A stretch of 64,000 nt of DNA from DATKPE01 sp035524335 (GCA_035524335.1 DATKPE010000028.1:1-64000); one strand, 5' to 3'. Positions 42,200-51,622 are shown, counted from the first letter of the stretch. Program-made: numbers and translations. The notes: generated by a model from the sequence alone, not told the origin.

Positions 42200-43396
42200 T
42201 TATTCTTTTTGCTTCACACGCATGCCGGTGTGAAGATCGTCGGGTGGATGCAGGACGACGCGGTCGCCCGGCTGGAGACCGGTTGTGATCTCCACGTACC
42301 GCCCCAGGGAACCGGACGTCGTGACCGGGGTTGCCGTCACAGTGTTGTCGAGAACAAGAAATGTGATCGTTTTTCCATCCCGCTGGACAATCGCCTGCGG
42401 GTCGACGACGACCCTGACTTTCGTGTCGGCGGAATCAGCTGTGCTGTTGGAAAGAAAGAGGACTTTCGCGCTCATCTCCGGGAGGACACGGCTGTCCCGT
42501 TCGAGGAACTTTACCTTGGTCATGATCGTCGCCTTCGCGCGATCGGCCGTGGGGACGATTTTATCGATGAGGCCCCGGTACCGTTTCTCCGGATAGGCAT
42601 CGAGCGAGATCTCACACGGTTGACCGTTATGGACCCGTTCGATGTTCGATTCCGAAACATCGGCTTCGACTTCCAGCGACGACATGTCGGCGATCGTGAC
42701 GACGGCGACGCGCGAACTCGCCCCCGCGGCAAACGGGGCGACGACTTCGCCGACATCGGCGTTCTTGGTGAGAATGGTGCCGTCGAACGGGGCTCTGATC
42801 CGGGTGTTTTCCACCTGCACCTCCGCCGCTTTCAGCGAGGCCTCGCGGGAGGCGATGGTCGCGACGACTCTGTCGTACCGCGCCTTCGCGGCGTCATAGT
42901 CGGACGTCGACACAAGCTGTCGATCGAGAAGAGATTTTGTCCGCTCGAGCGATCGTTCCGCATCCGTTTTATCGGCGATCGCCACGTTCAGATCCGCTTC
43001 CGCCTGCCGGAACGCCGCCGTGACATCGGAATCCTCGATGCGGGCGATGATTTCCCCCTCCCGGACCACATCCCCCTCGCGATATCCGAGATAGACGAGG
43101 CGGCCGGTGGCCTTGGATGCGATTGATGCCTTGCGCTGGGCGACGACGTACCCGTTGGCGGTCAGGACGGAATTTGCCTGACCCTTCGAGAGGCGGCCGA
43201 CAGTGGTCAGTTCAACGACAGGATCCTTCGTCAGCGCCGATCGGAGGAAGAAAAAGAGGGCGATGGCGAGGAAAAGGCCGCCACCGATGTACAGCAGGGT
43301 GCCGCTTTTCCGGCCGGATTTCGGCGAGGATTCCCCCGAACCGCCGCCGCGCTCGATTGATAATCTGGAAAGATCGACGTCGCCCTGTTGGGGCAT
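42200..43396 (-). CDS. HlyD/MacA-type periplasmic adaptor subunit
   Basis: 398 residues from ATG 43396 (MPQQGDVDLSRL); the open frame extends 22 codons upstream without support. One N-terminal membrane anchor (LLYIGGGLFLAIALFFFL), a first beta-barrel/lipoyl half (VLTANGYVVAQRKASIASKATG), an alpha-hairpin (~130-210), the second lipoyl half (ENTRIRAPFDGTILTKNADVG) and the beta-barrel, membrane-proximal part. It links an inner-membrane exporter to an outer-membrane channel. First gene of the four-gene exporter set; no TolC-like channel is encoded here. Confidence 0.9.
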   Translation of the reverse strand: MPQQGDVDLSRLSIERGGGSGESSPKSGRKSGTLLYIGGGLFLAIALFFFLRSALTKDPVVELTTVGRLSKGQANSVLTANGYVVAQRKASIASKATGRLVYLGYREGDVVREGEIIARIEDSDVTAAFRQAEADLNVAIADKTDAERSLERTKSLLDRQLVSTSDYDAAKARYDRVVATIASREASLKAAEVQVENTRIRAPFDGTILTKNADVGEVVAPFAAGASSRVAVVTIADMSSLEVEADVSESNIERVHNGQPCEISLDAYPEKRYRGLIDKIVPTADRAKATIMTKVKFLERDSRVLPEMSAKVLFLSNSTADSADTKVRVVVDPQAIVQRDGKTITFLVLDNTVTATPVTTSGSLGRYVEITTGLQPGDRVVLHPPDDLHTGMRVKQKE

Positions 43397-43462
43397 GATA
43401 TTCCGTGATAAAATAGAGTGGTAACCGCCTTGAAAGATACTGAATAGCCGCCGTTTATGCAA

Positions 43463-45175
43463 CTACTCCAGATACCGGAGGAAGGCCGCTTCGCGGACGC
43501 TGTCCCGGTTAATGTCGAAATAAAACGGCTTCAGGAAGAGGTACTGCTGATAGACCTGGGACTTCGACAGAGCGTGCATGTCGGCAATGTACCGGTCAAG
43601 ATAGGAGGGGAGATGGATGAACGCCACGCCGGAATCGCGCTCAAGGACGTTCATGATCGCGTTATCATACGTGATGATCCTGCAGTGGAGCGAATCGAAC
43701 GAGATTGCATTCAGCGCGATCTGGCCGGCGGGGACCGGATGCGTCGGACCGAGATAAAACTGCACCCGCCTCTGCCTCAGATATTCGGTCGTCGGCTTCT
43801 TCTCGTGTCCCGGCCGTCCACGGACGGCGAGCGACTGATGGGCGATGGCGGTGTCGGTGAGTCCGGCCGAACATTCGACCGCGAAGGGGGGATCGAGGTA
43901 GTAGATCAGGCGTAGCTGGCCGGCGTAAAACCCGACCCGCACCGGAAAATCGCCGAGATGCTTCCGGAGAAGCGACGCCTGTTCGATCGACAGTTCCAGC
44001 GGTTCGACGGTGTGGAAATAGCGCTGTTCATCGGCGACATATCCGACGAAAACATCCTTCCCGTACTGATCGAACCGGAATGCGGTGCCGAGAAGGAGAA
44101 CCGCGGCGAGGATGAGGAAAACCGGACCGGAGGTCAGACGGTGGAGAAGGCGCTCCGTTCCGAAATAAATGAACGGTGTGATCGGGATGAAAAACCGGGC
44201 GAACATGAAATCGCCGCCGATCCTGATCGTGAAAAGAATGTACGCCGCCGCGAAGAGCCCGGCCAGCAGTACCGGATGCGGGCGACCGCTTCGGAGCGCG
44301 GCCCTGATGCCGGCGCCGGCCGGACGGCGCCATTCCCGGACGACCGCCGCGACGCACAGAACGGGAAAGAGGAAGAGGACCGGGTAGGTGACGGCATACA
44401 GCCGTGCGTACTCGAACCCCTGGGAATAATAGGAGAGGTCGATCGATTTCGCATAAAAGGTATTCGGGAAGAAAAACCCGTAATACGAATAACGGATGAA
44501 CCAGTACGGAACGAAGAGGAGGAGCACCGGTACACAAAGGAGAAACGAACTCCGCACCGCACGGAGATCGGTGAGGAGGAGATAGAGAATCGCGGCGCCG
44601 AGAAAGACCACGCCGTCCGGGCGGGTGAGCATGGCGAGCGTGAAGACGAATCCGGCCCCGGAAAGGGCGAACCGCCTGCCCGGGGCAAGCATCAGGGCGA
44701 ATGCGGCCGATATCAGAAAGGAGAAAAAAGCCGTTTCCATGCCGCTCGTGGCGTGGGCGGCGGTATCGTGATGGAGACAGAGTGCCAGACTGGTCAGCGG
44801 GAGGAGCAGAATCTGCCGGCGCCCTTCGCCGCGCCGGTTCCAGCTCATCAGGGAAAAGAGCGCGAGCGATGCTCCGAACGAGGCGATGCCGAGCGTGGTG
44901 GAAAACGCGATGGGATCGATATGGAGCTTCATCCCGAGCGCGATCAGCATCGTCCAGAGGAAGTTTGTGAATCCCTCGACCCGTTCCTCCGCATTGTAGA
45001 CGAGACCGAGGCCGTTGATGAAATTCCTGGCGTACCGGAAGGAGACGAAGCAATCGTCGTCCACATACCAGAGTTTCGAGGCGTGGAGAACTCCTGCGAC
45101 AAGTGCCGCGGCGGCAAGCAGAAGGAACAGGGTTCCCGCCCGGCGGCGGTCGGTGTGTGGCGCCTGGGTTGACAT
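43463..45175 (-). CDS. multi-membrane glycosyltransferase-like protein
   Basis: 570 residues, about 10 membrane helices, then a ~200-residue soluble C-terminal region. After the first helix comes VDDDCFVSFRYARNFINGLG and ERVEGFTNFLWTML, a motif of polyprenol-dependent (GT-C-fold) glycosyltransferase relatives; the acidic DDD after helix 1 fits the GT-C catalytic loop. TSGMETAFFSFL is shared with the gene at 46300. It probably moves a sugar from a lipid carrier to a glycan, lipid or protein on the outer face of the inner membrane; acceptor unknown. Divergent from tsaD. Confidence 0.82.
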   Translation of the reverse strand: MSTQAPHTDRRRAGTLFLLLAAAALVAGVLHASKLWYVDDDCFVSFRYARNFINGLGLVYNAEERVEGFTNFLWTMLIALGMKLHIDPIAFSTTLGIASFGASLALFSLMSWNRRGEGRRQILLLPLTSLALCLHHDTAAHATSGMETAFFSFLISAAFALMLAPGRRFALSGAGFVFTLAMLTRPDGVVFLGAAILYLLLTDLRAVRSSFLLCVPVLLLFVPYWFIRYSYYGFFFPNTFYAKSIDLSYYSQGFEYARLYAVTYPVLFLFPVLCVAAVVREWRRPAGAGIRAALRSGRPHPVLLAGLFAAAYILFTIRIGGDFMFARFFIPITPFIYFGTERLLHRLTSGPVFLILAAVLLLGTAFRFDQYGKDVFVGYVADEQRYFHTVEPLELSIEQASLLRKHLGDFPVRVGFYAGQLRLIYYLDPPFAVECSAGLTDTAIAHQSLAVRGRPGHEKKPTTEYLRQRRVQFYLGPTHPVPAGQIALNAISFDSLHCRIITYDNAIMNVLERDSGVAFIHLPSYLDRYIADMHALSKSQVYQQYLFLKPFYFDINRDSVREAAFLRYLE

Positions 45176-45204
45176 GCATTCAGCTGATTCGTCGGGAAAA
45201 GTAA

Positions 45205-45233
45205 ATATTATTTGTCTAAATTCAAAGATACAA
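45205..45233 (-). promoter_or_regulatory. promoter for gene 43463-45175
   Basis: Minus strand: -35 TTGTAT (45233-45228), 17-base spacer, -10 TAATAT (45210-45205). It occupies the AT-rich 99-base divergent gap before tsaD. Confidence 0.5.
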
Positions 45234-45237
45234 TCCC

Positions 45238-45267
45238 TTGAAAATCAGCCGGACTTTTTGCTTATTA
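45238..45267 (+). promoter_or_regulatory. possible promoter for tsaD
   Basis: -35 TTGAAA (45238-45243), 18-base spacer, -10 TTATTA (45262-45267). The ATG at 45275 lies 7 bases beyond the -10, so the transcript would be leaderless. AGGA at 45267-45270 could act as a ribosome binding site if transcription starts farther upstream. Confidence 0.35.
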
Positions 45268-45274
45268 GGAACCG

Positions 45275-46291
45275 ATGATCGTCCTCGGTCTGGAAACATC
45301 ATGCGATGAAACGTCCGCCGCGGTCCTGCGCCATGGCGAGGTCCGGTCCAACATCATATCTTCCCAGCTCGTCCACGGCAGATACGGCGGCATTGTTCCC
45401 GAACTGGCCTCGCGCGCCCATCAGCGCCTGATCGTGCCGGTGACGGATGAGGCTCTCCGGACGGCAGGAGTTTCCCTGCAGGATCTGGACGCCGTTGCCG
45501 TCACGTGCGGTCCCGGCCTCATGGGGGCGCTTCTCGTGGGTGTTAATTTTGCGAAAGCGCTCGCCTTCGGCCTCGGCACCCCGCTGACCGGCGTCAATCA
45601 CCTGGAGGGACATATCTACTCCACGTTTCTGAGCCTCCCCCGGCCGCAGTTCCCGTTCCTCTGCCTGATCGTCTCCGGGGGCCATACCCAGCTGATGGCC
45701 GTTGAAAAACCGCTGTCGCACCGCCTGCTCGGCGAAACGCTCGACGATGCCGCCGGGGAGGCGTACGATAAGGTGGGCAAAATGCTGGGGCTTGGATTTC
45801 CGGGCGGCCCCCGCATCGATGCACGTGCCCGCGAGGGTGATCCGGACGCGATCCGCTTTCCGCGGTCGCTGCTGGCGGACGACAGTTTCGATTTCAGTTT
45901 CAGCGGCGTAAAAACCGCCGTTCTCTACTGGCTGAGGGACCGCGGCTATTACCGCGACGGTCCGGCAGGCACCATCCCCGACGGACTTCTGAACGACATT
46001 TGCGCAGGCTTCCAGGCGGCTGTCACCGACGTTCTTCTGCAGAAAACGGCCGCCGCTGCCGAAAGGTTCGGATTCAGGGATATCGCCGTCGCAGGGGGGG
46101 TCTCTGCGAACAGCGAGCTCAGACGGAAACTCCGGACTTATGCCACGGAATCCGGCCGCACCGTTTTTTTCCCCTCACCCGAGTTCTGTACCGACAATGC
46201 GGCAATGATCGCAATTGCAGGGGATCTCCGCCTGCGTCACGGGCATATCGCCGATCTTCACCTCACTGCAGTGGCAAACCTTCCGCTCTGA
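45275..46291 (+). CDS. tsaD: tRNA N6-adenosine threonylcarbamoyltransferase
   Basis: 338 residues. Starts MIVLGLETSCDETSAAVL; metal-binding VNHLEGHIYS (two His); LCLIVSGGHTQL; DDAAGEAYDKVGKMLGLGFPGG; FSFSGVKTAV; and CTDNAAMIAIAG at the end. It transfers the threonylcarbamoyl group to A37 of ANN-decoding tRNAs together with TsaB/TsaE. It sits between two divergent/downstream glycosyltransferase-like genes. Confidence 0.98.
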   Translation: MIVLGLETSCDETSAAVLRHGEVRSNIISSQLVHGRYGGIVPELASRAHQRLIVPVTDEALRTAGVSLQDLDAVAVTCGPGLMGALLVGVNFAKALAFGLGTPLTGVNHLEGHIYSTFLSLPRPQFPFLCLIVSGGHTQLMAVEKPLSHRLLGETLDDAAGEAYDKVGKMLGLGFPGGPRIDARAREGDPDAIRFPRSLLADDSFDFSFSGVKTAVLYWLRDRGYYRDGPAGTIPDGLLNDICAGFQAAVTDVLLQKTAAAAERFGFRDIAVAGGVSANSELRRKLRTYATESGRTVFFPSPEFCTDNAAMIAIAGDLRLRHGHIADLHLTAVANLPL

Positions 46292-46299
46292 AACACCCA

Positions 46300-48279
46300 G
46301 TGGCCTCCACCACCGTCATACCCGACCAAAAGAACGCTGTGTGGCGCATCGTGCTCCCGCTCTACGCCGCCCTCGCCATTGGGACTGCCATGCTGGGGCT
46401 GACGCTGACGCTTGCCATCACTCAGAACGGCGGATACGGCTTCCCCCTAGACGATGCCTGGATTCACCTCCAGTTCGCTCGCAATCTGAATCACTACCAC
46501 GTGTTTTCTTATTTTCAGGATAAACAGATTACCTCCGGTACTACTTCGCCGCTTTATACGATTATCGTAAGCATTATATTTTATATAATAAATAATGAAT
46601 TCATCTTAAGTTATTTTGTCGGATCATTTTTCTTTATTTTATCGGGGGGGATTCTCTTTTATCTTCTCCGGAGACTGAACATACCGGATATAGCTTCGTT
46701 GGCAACAGTCGTTCTCCTCCTTCTGGAGCCGCATCTTGTATGGGCGGCTCTCTCGGGAATGGAAACCACGATGTTTATCGCATTACTCCTCGGGGCCTGG
46801 GTCGCCTACGAGTGGAAAAAATCGCTCTTCTGCGGCATCCTCTGCGCAGGACTGGTCTGGACCCGGCCGGAAGGAATTCTCTTTGCCGTCGTGCTCCTTG
46901 CTGATTACTTCTACCGGAGGTATGTTGTGCGGCCGGAGCACGATCGAAAGAAAAAATCTGCTCCCGTTTCCGATGCGTTCGCGCTCCGACCGATGCTGTT
47001 GAGCCTCGGCCTCGGCATTCTCGCCTATGCGGCATTCAATTATTATCTGTCGGGATCCCTGTTCCCGAATACGATGGCGGCCAAGATCCGCTTTTACCGG
47101 CTCGGTCAGGGGCAATTCGGAATCGGGCTGATGGAATTCCTGACCGGAGGGCCCCTCAGATATTTTTCCATCGCCGCGGCGATCGGCGTGCTCGACGGCA
47201 TCGTCGCATCCGTCCGGCGGCGGCAGGTCCCGTTTCTGATTCCCATTCTCTGGTCCTCGGCTCTGATCGCCGCGTTCGCCATTTTCCTTCCGGTCGTGTA
47301 TCAGGAGGGGAGATACCTGATGCCGGTCCTGCCGTTCTATCTCCTCCTCGGCGCGAGGGGGATTCTGGTTGCGGCTGCGTCGGTCTGGCGGTTCGTTTCC
47401 GTGAAGGGCTCGTTCGACCGCGTCGCACTTGTCGCCGGATCGATTCTGGGGATCTTCCTTTTCCTGTTCGGACTTGCCGCATGGGAGGGACGTACCCTCT
47501 ATGCCGACAACTGCAGGTACATCACCGACCGGCAGGTGAGAACCGGTATGTGGATCCGCGATCATCTCCCGGCCGACGCCGTGGTTGCAACCCACGACGT
47601 CGGTGCGATCGCCTTTTACTCCGGCCGGCGCATCGTCGACATGGTTGGTCTCGTGTCGCCGGAGATGATTCCGAATATCGGCAGTCTGGATCGGCTGAAA
47701 ACGTTTCTGGCGCATAACGGGGTGACGCATCTCGCCGTGCTGAGAAACTGGTTCGAGATCGACAATGAACCGCTTCTCTTCTCGACCGGGGATGAGCATC
47801 CCGAAATCGTCGACGTCCTCCCGTTTCATGCGGAGAGCACGCACTTCGTTCCTCAGGATGTCACCCGTGCCCGTGATGAGGCAAAATATTATTATTCCAT
47901 CGGCGCATACGCGAGGGCGGAAGGAATCCTCAGACAGGTCCTTCAGATGGACCCCGGATCGGCGCGGAGTTTTTTCTGGTGTGCGGTCACCTTCATGGCT
48001 GAAGGAAAGGTCGATGCGGCGCTCGTCCTTCTGAAGGAAGCCGTCACCAGGTATCCCGATTATATCGACGCGGAAAGGGCGGAGGCGGAAATCGCGGCCC
48101 GGAGGGGGAGACCGCAGGAAGCCATTGCGATTCTTGAATCGGTTCTGATATCCCATCCGGACAATGCCGATTGCTGTCGTTCGCTCGGCGAACTCTACGG
48201 TCTCGTTCAGCCCGACAGTCTGAAATCGAAGGAGTATTTCCGGAAATATGCCGACCTGCAGGGGAGGAGGGAACGGTGA
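46300..48279 (+). CDS. multi-membrane glycosyltransferase-like protein with C-terminal TPRs
   Basis: About 659 residues from a GTG at 46300, 9 bases after the tsaD stop; no good ribosome binding site, so the start is uncertain. The N-terminal ~430 residues carry about 10 membrane helices. After helix 1 comes FPLDDAWIHLQFARNL, then ITSGTTSPLYT and LSGMETTMFIALLL, paralogous to the 43463 gene. A soluble region follows, with TPR-like helices from ~540 (YYYSIGAYARAEGILRQVLQ, AALVLLKEAVTRYPDYI, EAIAILESVLISHPDN). Likely a GT-C-type enzyme with a TPR scaffold; substrate unknown. Codon use around 46520-46700 is conspicuously AT-rich relative to the rest. Confidence 0.82.
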   Translation: MASTTVIPDQKNAVWRIVLPLYAALAIGTAMLGLTLTLAITQNGGYGFPLDDAWIHLQFARNLNHYHVFSYFQDKQITSGTTSPLYTIIVSIIFYIINNEFILSYFVGSFFFILSGGILFYLLRRLNIPDIASLATVVLLLLEPHLVWAALSGMETTMFIALLLGAWVAYEWKKSLFCGILCAGLVWTRPEGILFAVVLLADYFYRRYVVRPEHDRKKKSAPVSDAFALRPMLLSLGLGILAYAAFNYYLSGSLFPNTMAAKIRFYRLGQGQFGIGLMEFLTGGPLRYFSIAAAIGVLDGIVASVRRRQVPFLIPILWSSALIAAFAIFLPVVYQEGRYLMPVLPFYLLLGARGILVAAASVWRFVSVKGSFDRVALVAGSILGIFLFLFGLAAWEGRTLYADNCRYITDRQVRTGMWIRDHLPADAVVATHDVGAIAFYSGRRIVDMVGLVSPEMIPNIGSLDRLKTFLAHNGVTHLAVLRNWFEIDNEPLLFSTGDEHPEIVDVLPFHAESTHFVPQDVTRARDEAKYYYSIGAYARAEGILRQVLQMDPGSARSFFWCAVTFMAEGKVDAALVLLKEAVTRYPDYIDAERAEAEIAARRGRPQEAIAILESVLISHPDNADCCRSLGELYGLVQPDSLKSKEYFRKYADLQGRRER

Positions 48280-49313
48280 AGCAGGGCATACGGATGTCGA
48301 TCTACATCCTGCTCGTCGTCGTGACAGGCGCCGGCTATCTTGTTCTGTTCGCTCCAAATATGTTCGAAGGGGATCGCTTCATCGTGGTTTCCCGGGGAGA
48401 GTCCTTCTCACAGGTCATCGATTCCCTCCAGAAGGCGGGGGTGATCCGGAACCGCATCATGATCCGGATGGCGGGGGAAGTTCTGAATCTCACCACGAGG
48501 ATGCAGATCGGCAAGTACCGGTTCCGGAGCGGAATGTCGAACCGGGATATTCTGCAGGACCTGCGCGAGGGAAGGACGATCGAAATGATCACCGTGGTCA
48601 TTCCGGAGGGGGTCCGGACGAGCTGGGTGGCGCACCGGTTCTCCCAGAAACTCGGGATCGATTCGGCGCGGTTCATGGCGCTCGCGGCGGATACCCACTT
48701 CATCGCCGGCCTCGGCGTGCATGCGCCGACGCTGGAAGGATATCTCTTCCCCGAGACCTACAAGATGTACTGGCAGGGGGACGAATCCGACATCCTGAAG
48801 GAACTGGTCCGGCAATTTCGTATATTTTTCAATGATTCGCTCCAGCGCGTCGCCGCCCGGCGCGGACTGACGACGACAGAGGTCCTCACGGTGGCCTCGA
48901 TCGTCGAGGCGGAGACCTCGGTCGATTCGGAACGCGCCGTCGTTGCGGGCGTCTATTATAACCGATTGAAAAAACATATGCTCCTCCAGGCAGATCCGAC
49001 CGCCGATTATGTCCTGAACGGAAAAGTGCATCAGCTTTCCGACGAGGATCTTCGCCGGCCGTCTCCCTATAATACGTACCGCAACCCCGGTCTTCCGCCC
49101 GGACCTATCAACAACCCCGGAAAAGCATCTATCCTGGCCGCCCTGAATCCCAAAAAACACAGATACCTTTTCTTCGTCGCAACCGGCGAGGGAGGTCATA
49201 CGTTTTCGGCGACCTTCGCCCAGCACCGGCTCGCCGTTCAGCGCTACCGGAGTGTGATCAGGACCAAATCATCCTCCGCACCGAACGCAGGCATGAAGGA
49301 CGAAAACAGATGA
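48276..49313 (+). CDS. mltG: endolytic murein transglycosylase
   Basis: 345 residues from GTG 48276, which overlaps the preceding stop (GTGA) and has a GGGGAGGAGG ribosome binding site; ATG 48294 is the alternative. One N-terminal membrane helix, then the LysM-like part (FIVVSRGESFSQVIDSLQKAG) and the YceG domain with the catalytic Glu in LTVASIVEAETSVDSER. NNPGKASILAALNP is typical of the C-terminus. It cleaves nascent glycan strands during elongation. Confidence 0.95.
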   Translation: MKQGIRMSIYILLVVVTGAGYLVLFAPNMFEGDRFIVVSRGESFSQVIDSLQKAGVIRNRIMIRMAGEVLNLTTRMQIGKYRFRSGMSNRDILQDLREGRTIEMITVVIPEGVRTSWVAHRFSQKLGIDSARFMALAADTHFIAGLGVHAPTLEGYLFPETYKMYWQGDESDILKELVRQFRIFFNDSLQRVAARRGLTTTEVLTVASIVEAETSVDSERAVVAGVYYNRLKKHMLLQADPTADYVLNGKVHQLSDEDLRRPSPYNTYRNPGLPPGPINNPGKASILAALNPKKHRYLFFVATGEGGHTFSATFAQHRLAVQRYRSVIRTKSSSAPNAGMKDENR

Positions 49314-51046
49314 TACGGAGCGCATCTCCCGCATCCCGGGATGACCGGATGTCCGTCCGGCCCGCATTCATCCGCTCCGCCGTCGCGATGATCCTCGCAC
49401 TGTTTCTCTTCTCCTGCGCCGGCCAGGTCCCTCCCTCGGGCGGACCCCCGGATAAGACTCCTCCGGTTGTCGTCTCAACCTACCCTACGGCAGGGACGCT
49501 CAATTTCCACGATCACCGGCTGGCGGTCAATTTCAATAAGTATATCAATTCCACAAAAACCCGCGAGGCGCTTTTCATTTCACCCCATATCAGTCATCTC
49601 ACCTTCGACTGGAGCTACAAAGGTGTGGAAATACAATTTACCGACACGCTCAGGCCGTCGACCACCTACATTCTGCTCATCGGCACGGACGCGGAGGATA
49701 CGCACGGCAACCGGCTCGCGCAGGCATTCACCCTTCCGTTTTCCACCGGAGACCGGATCGATTCTGCGTCGATCAGCGGCAGAATATATGATCCGAACCC
49801 CGGCGGTCTGATGCTCTTCGCCTACCGTCTCGACGGGCGCCTTGCCGACACGCTCAATCCTTCCAGGACGAAACCCGATTTTCTCACACAAACCGGCGCC
49901 GACGGCAGCTTCTCGCTTCTGAACCTCCCGCCCGGGCATTACAGGCTCCTGGCCGTCCTGGATGATTATAAGGATTTGCTTTACGACAAACAGACGGACA
50001 GATATGGCGTGCTCCCGGCCGATCTCGTTCTTCCCGAAGAATCGTCCAAAATCACCCGTCTCCGGTTCATGATGTCCGTTGAAGACACCTCGGCCCCTTT
50101 TCTGTCGAGCTTCAAGGCAGAGACACAGCGGAAGTTTCACCTGAAATTCAGCAAGCCGGTCGATCCTGCCGGGGTCACGGTTTCCTCGGTCTCCCTTTTC
50201 GACACGACGAAAAAGTCTTCCCTGACGGTCCAGGATATTTCCTTCACCGATTCGTGGACGGATGCCTATGTGACCACATCCCCGATGGACAGTCCGGCCG
50301 TCTATCGCATCGGATTGAACGGGATTGCTGATCGGGCAGGGAACAGGCTCTCGGCGGGACAATCGAGTCTGTTCTCCGACGGAAGCCGCACCGCCGATAC
50401 GGGGAGGCCGGTCGTCAAGCTGATCACGGGGGCCGACAGCCTCAAGAACATCGACCCGGGCGATACAATCGCACTGACCTTCTCGAAGCCGGTGAGACGG
50501 GAGATGTTCGGGCACGGATTCACTCTCCTCGACTCATTACGGAAAAACGTCCCCGTCAGGCTTCAGTGGCAGAATTCCTCGTCGGCGTTCATCGCCGGGG
50601 TATCCCTGAACTACGACGAGTGGTACACGGCGAGGATGATTCTCGATTCGCTGAACGATTTCGGCGAGCCAAAGTACCACGATTCGACGCTTGTCCGCCG
50701 CTTCCGGACCATGAGCGAGGAATCGCTCGGAAGTATCGACGGGACGGTGACCGACGAACTGCCCCGCTCTCCCGGCAGGTGCATCATCGTGCTTCAGGAT
50801 GTTCTTTCCCGGAAGGCAGGAGGGCGGAAAATTCAGCTCGATTCCCTCGGGGCGTTCAGTATCGATCATGTAAAGGAGGGAAAATACCGGATATGGGCTT
50901 TCCGGGATGCGGACAGCAACGGCGTGTACACGTTCGGAACGCCCTTTCCGTTCCGGCCTTCGGAGCGGTTCACGGTCTATCCCGACACGCTGAAGATCCG
51001 GGCGCGGTGGCCCCTTTCGGGGGTAGAACTTCGTTTCACCCGCTGA
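49310..51046 (+). CDS. Ig-like domain lipoprotein
   Basis: 578 residues. The signal sequence ends in a lipobox (MILALFLFSCAGQV, lipidated Cys), then the PPSGGPPDKTPPVVVSTYP opening typical of Bacteroidota Ig-like lipoproteins. Residues ~50-140 form a bacterial Ig-like (SbsA-type) domain (LAVNFNKYINS, STTYILLIG). A carboxypeptidase-regulatory-like fold (SISGRIYDPNPGG... GSFSLLNLPPGHYRLLAV) and further Ig-like units follow. Envelope role; function unknown. The ATG at 49310 overlaps the mltG stop (ATGA); ATG 49349 is an alternative. Confidence 0.88.
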   Translation: MIRSASPASRDDRMSVRPAFIRSAVAMILALFLFSCAGQVPPSGGPPDKTPPVVVSTYPTAGTLNFHDHRLAVNFNKYINSTKTREALFISPHISHLTFDWSYKGVEIQFTDTLRPSTTYILLIGTDAEDTHGNRLAQAFTLPFSTGDRIDSASISGRIYDPNPGGLMLFAYRLDGRLADTLNPSRTKPDFLTQTGADGSFSLLNLPPGHYRLLAVLDDYKDLLYDKQTDRYGVLPADLVLPEESSKITRLRFMMSVEDTSAPFLSSFKAETQRKFHLKFSKPVDPAGVTVSSVSLFDTTKKSSLTVQDISFTDSWTDAYVTTSPMDSPAVYRIGLNGIADRAGNRLSAGQSSLFSDGSRTADTGRPVVKLITGADSLKNIDPGDTIALTFSKPVRREMFGHGFTLLDSLRKNVPVRLQWQNSSSAFIAGVSLNYDEWYTARMILDSLNDFGEPKYHDSTLVRRFRTMSEESLGSIDGTVTDELPRSPGRCIIVLQDVLSRKAGGRKIQLDSLGAFSIDHVKEGKYRIWAFRDADSNGVYTFGTPFPFRPSERFTVYPDTLKIRARWPLSGVELRFTR

Positions 51047-51049
51047 GCG

Positions 51050-51622
51050 TCAGCGGATCCGGGCGTGCCGCGGTTCCGGTTCCATATCGACCGCCGGCGG
51101 TTTGGAGGGGAGGTTGAGAATGATGTTGTCGGGGACGGCCCAGGAATCCCGGAAGCCGAGTCCATCGAGCGTTCTCACCATTTTTTCCGCATCGGACCGG
51201 TCGGTGTAATTGCCGACCCGGACCCGGTAATACGGTACGTCGAAGATGATGTAGGTCCATTCCGCCGGGAGGAGCTGTTCGACGCGGTCTCTCACACTGT
51301 TCGCGGAATCAATATTATTGGAAAAAAACACCTGTGCCCGGTAGCCGGCAACGGTTTCCGGCACCGCGGTGGTGAAGACAGAATGGATCTCGAGAGAGGC
51401 GTGCCGCTCCTGTTCCACCGCCGTGAGGTAATGCAGATCGGCGTCGTAGAGGGAAGGATTGAAGGTCTTTTCACTGCGGGAGAGGAAATCGTTCAATCCG
51501 GCCATCGACTGGCTGGTCCCGGCCGATTCTCCGGAAGCGCCGCATCCGGCGGCGATCAGGGATGCGAGACAGAGACAGACCGCCGAAAATTTATTTGGGA
51601 GGGATTTCAGATACCCAGGCAT
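51050..51622 (-). CDS. SPOR-domain lipoprotein (downstream copy)
   Basis: 190 residues from ATG 51622. Lipoprotein signal with LIAAGCGASG (lipidated Cys). The rest is a spaced, SPOR-like region (GYRAQVFFSNNIDSANSVRD, FDVPYYRVRVGNYTDRSDAEKM). Probable outer-membrane lipoprotein acting on septal peptidoglycan by family inference. Its start lies 32 bases inside the end of the adjacent SPOR lipoprotein gene, so the two are coupled. It converges on the Ig-like lipoprotein gene with a 3-base gap. Confidence 0.85.
   Translation of the reverse strand: MPGYLKSLPNKFSAVCLCLASLIAAGCGASGESAGTSQSMAGLNDFLSRSEKTFNPSLYDADLHYLTAVEQERHASLEIHSVFTTAVPETVAGYRAQVFFSNNIDSANSVRDRVEQLLPAEWTYIIFDVPYYRVRVGNYTDRSDAEKMVRTLDGLGFRDSWAVPDNIILNLPSKPPAVDMEPEPRHARIR

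Noticed and set aside
46783..48357. 524-residue open frame antisense to the TPR glycosyltransferase-like gene
   Set aside because: It mirrors a real gene; its translation is Arg/Asp/Glu-rich low-complexity with no domain, as expected of a GC-rich shadow frame.
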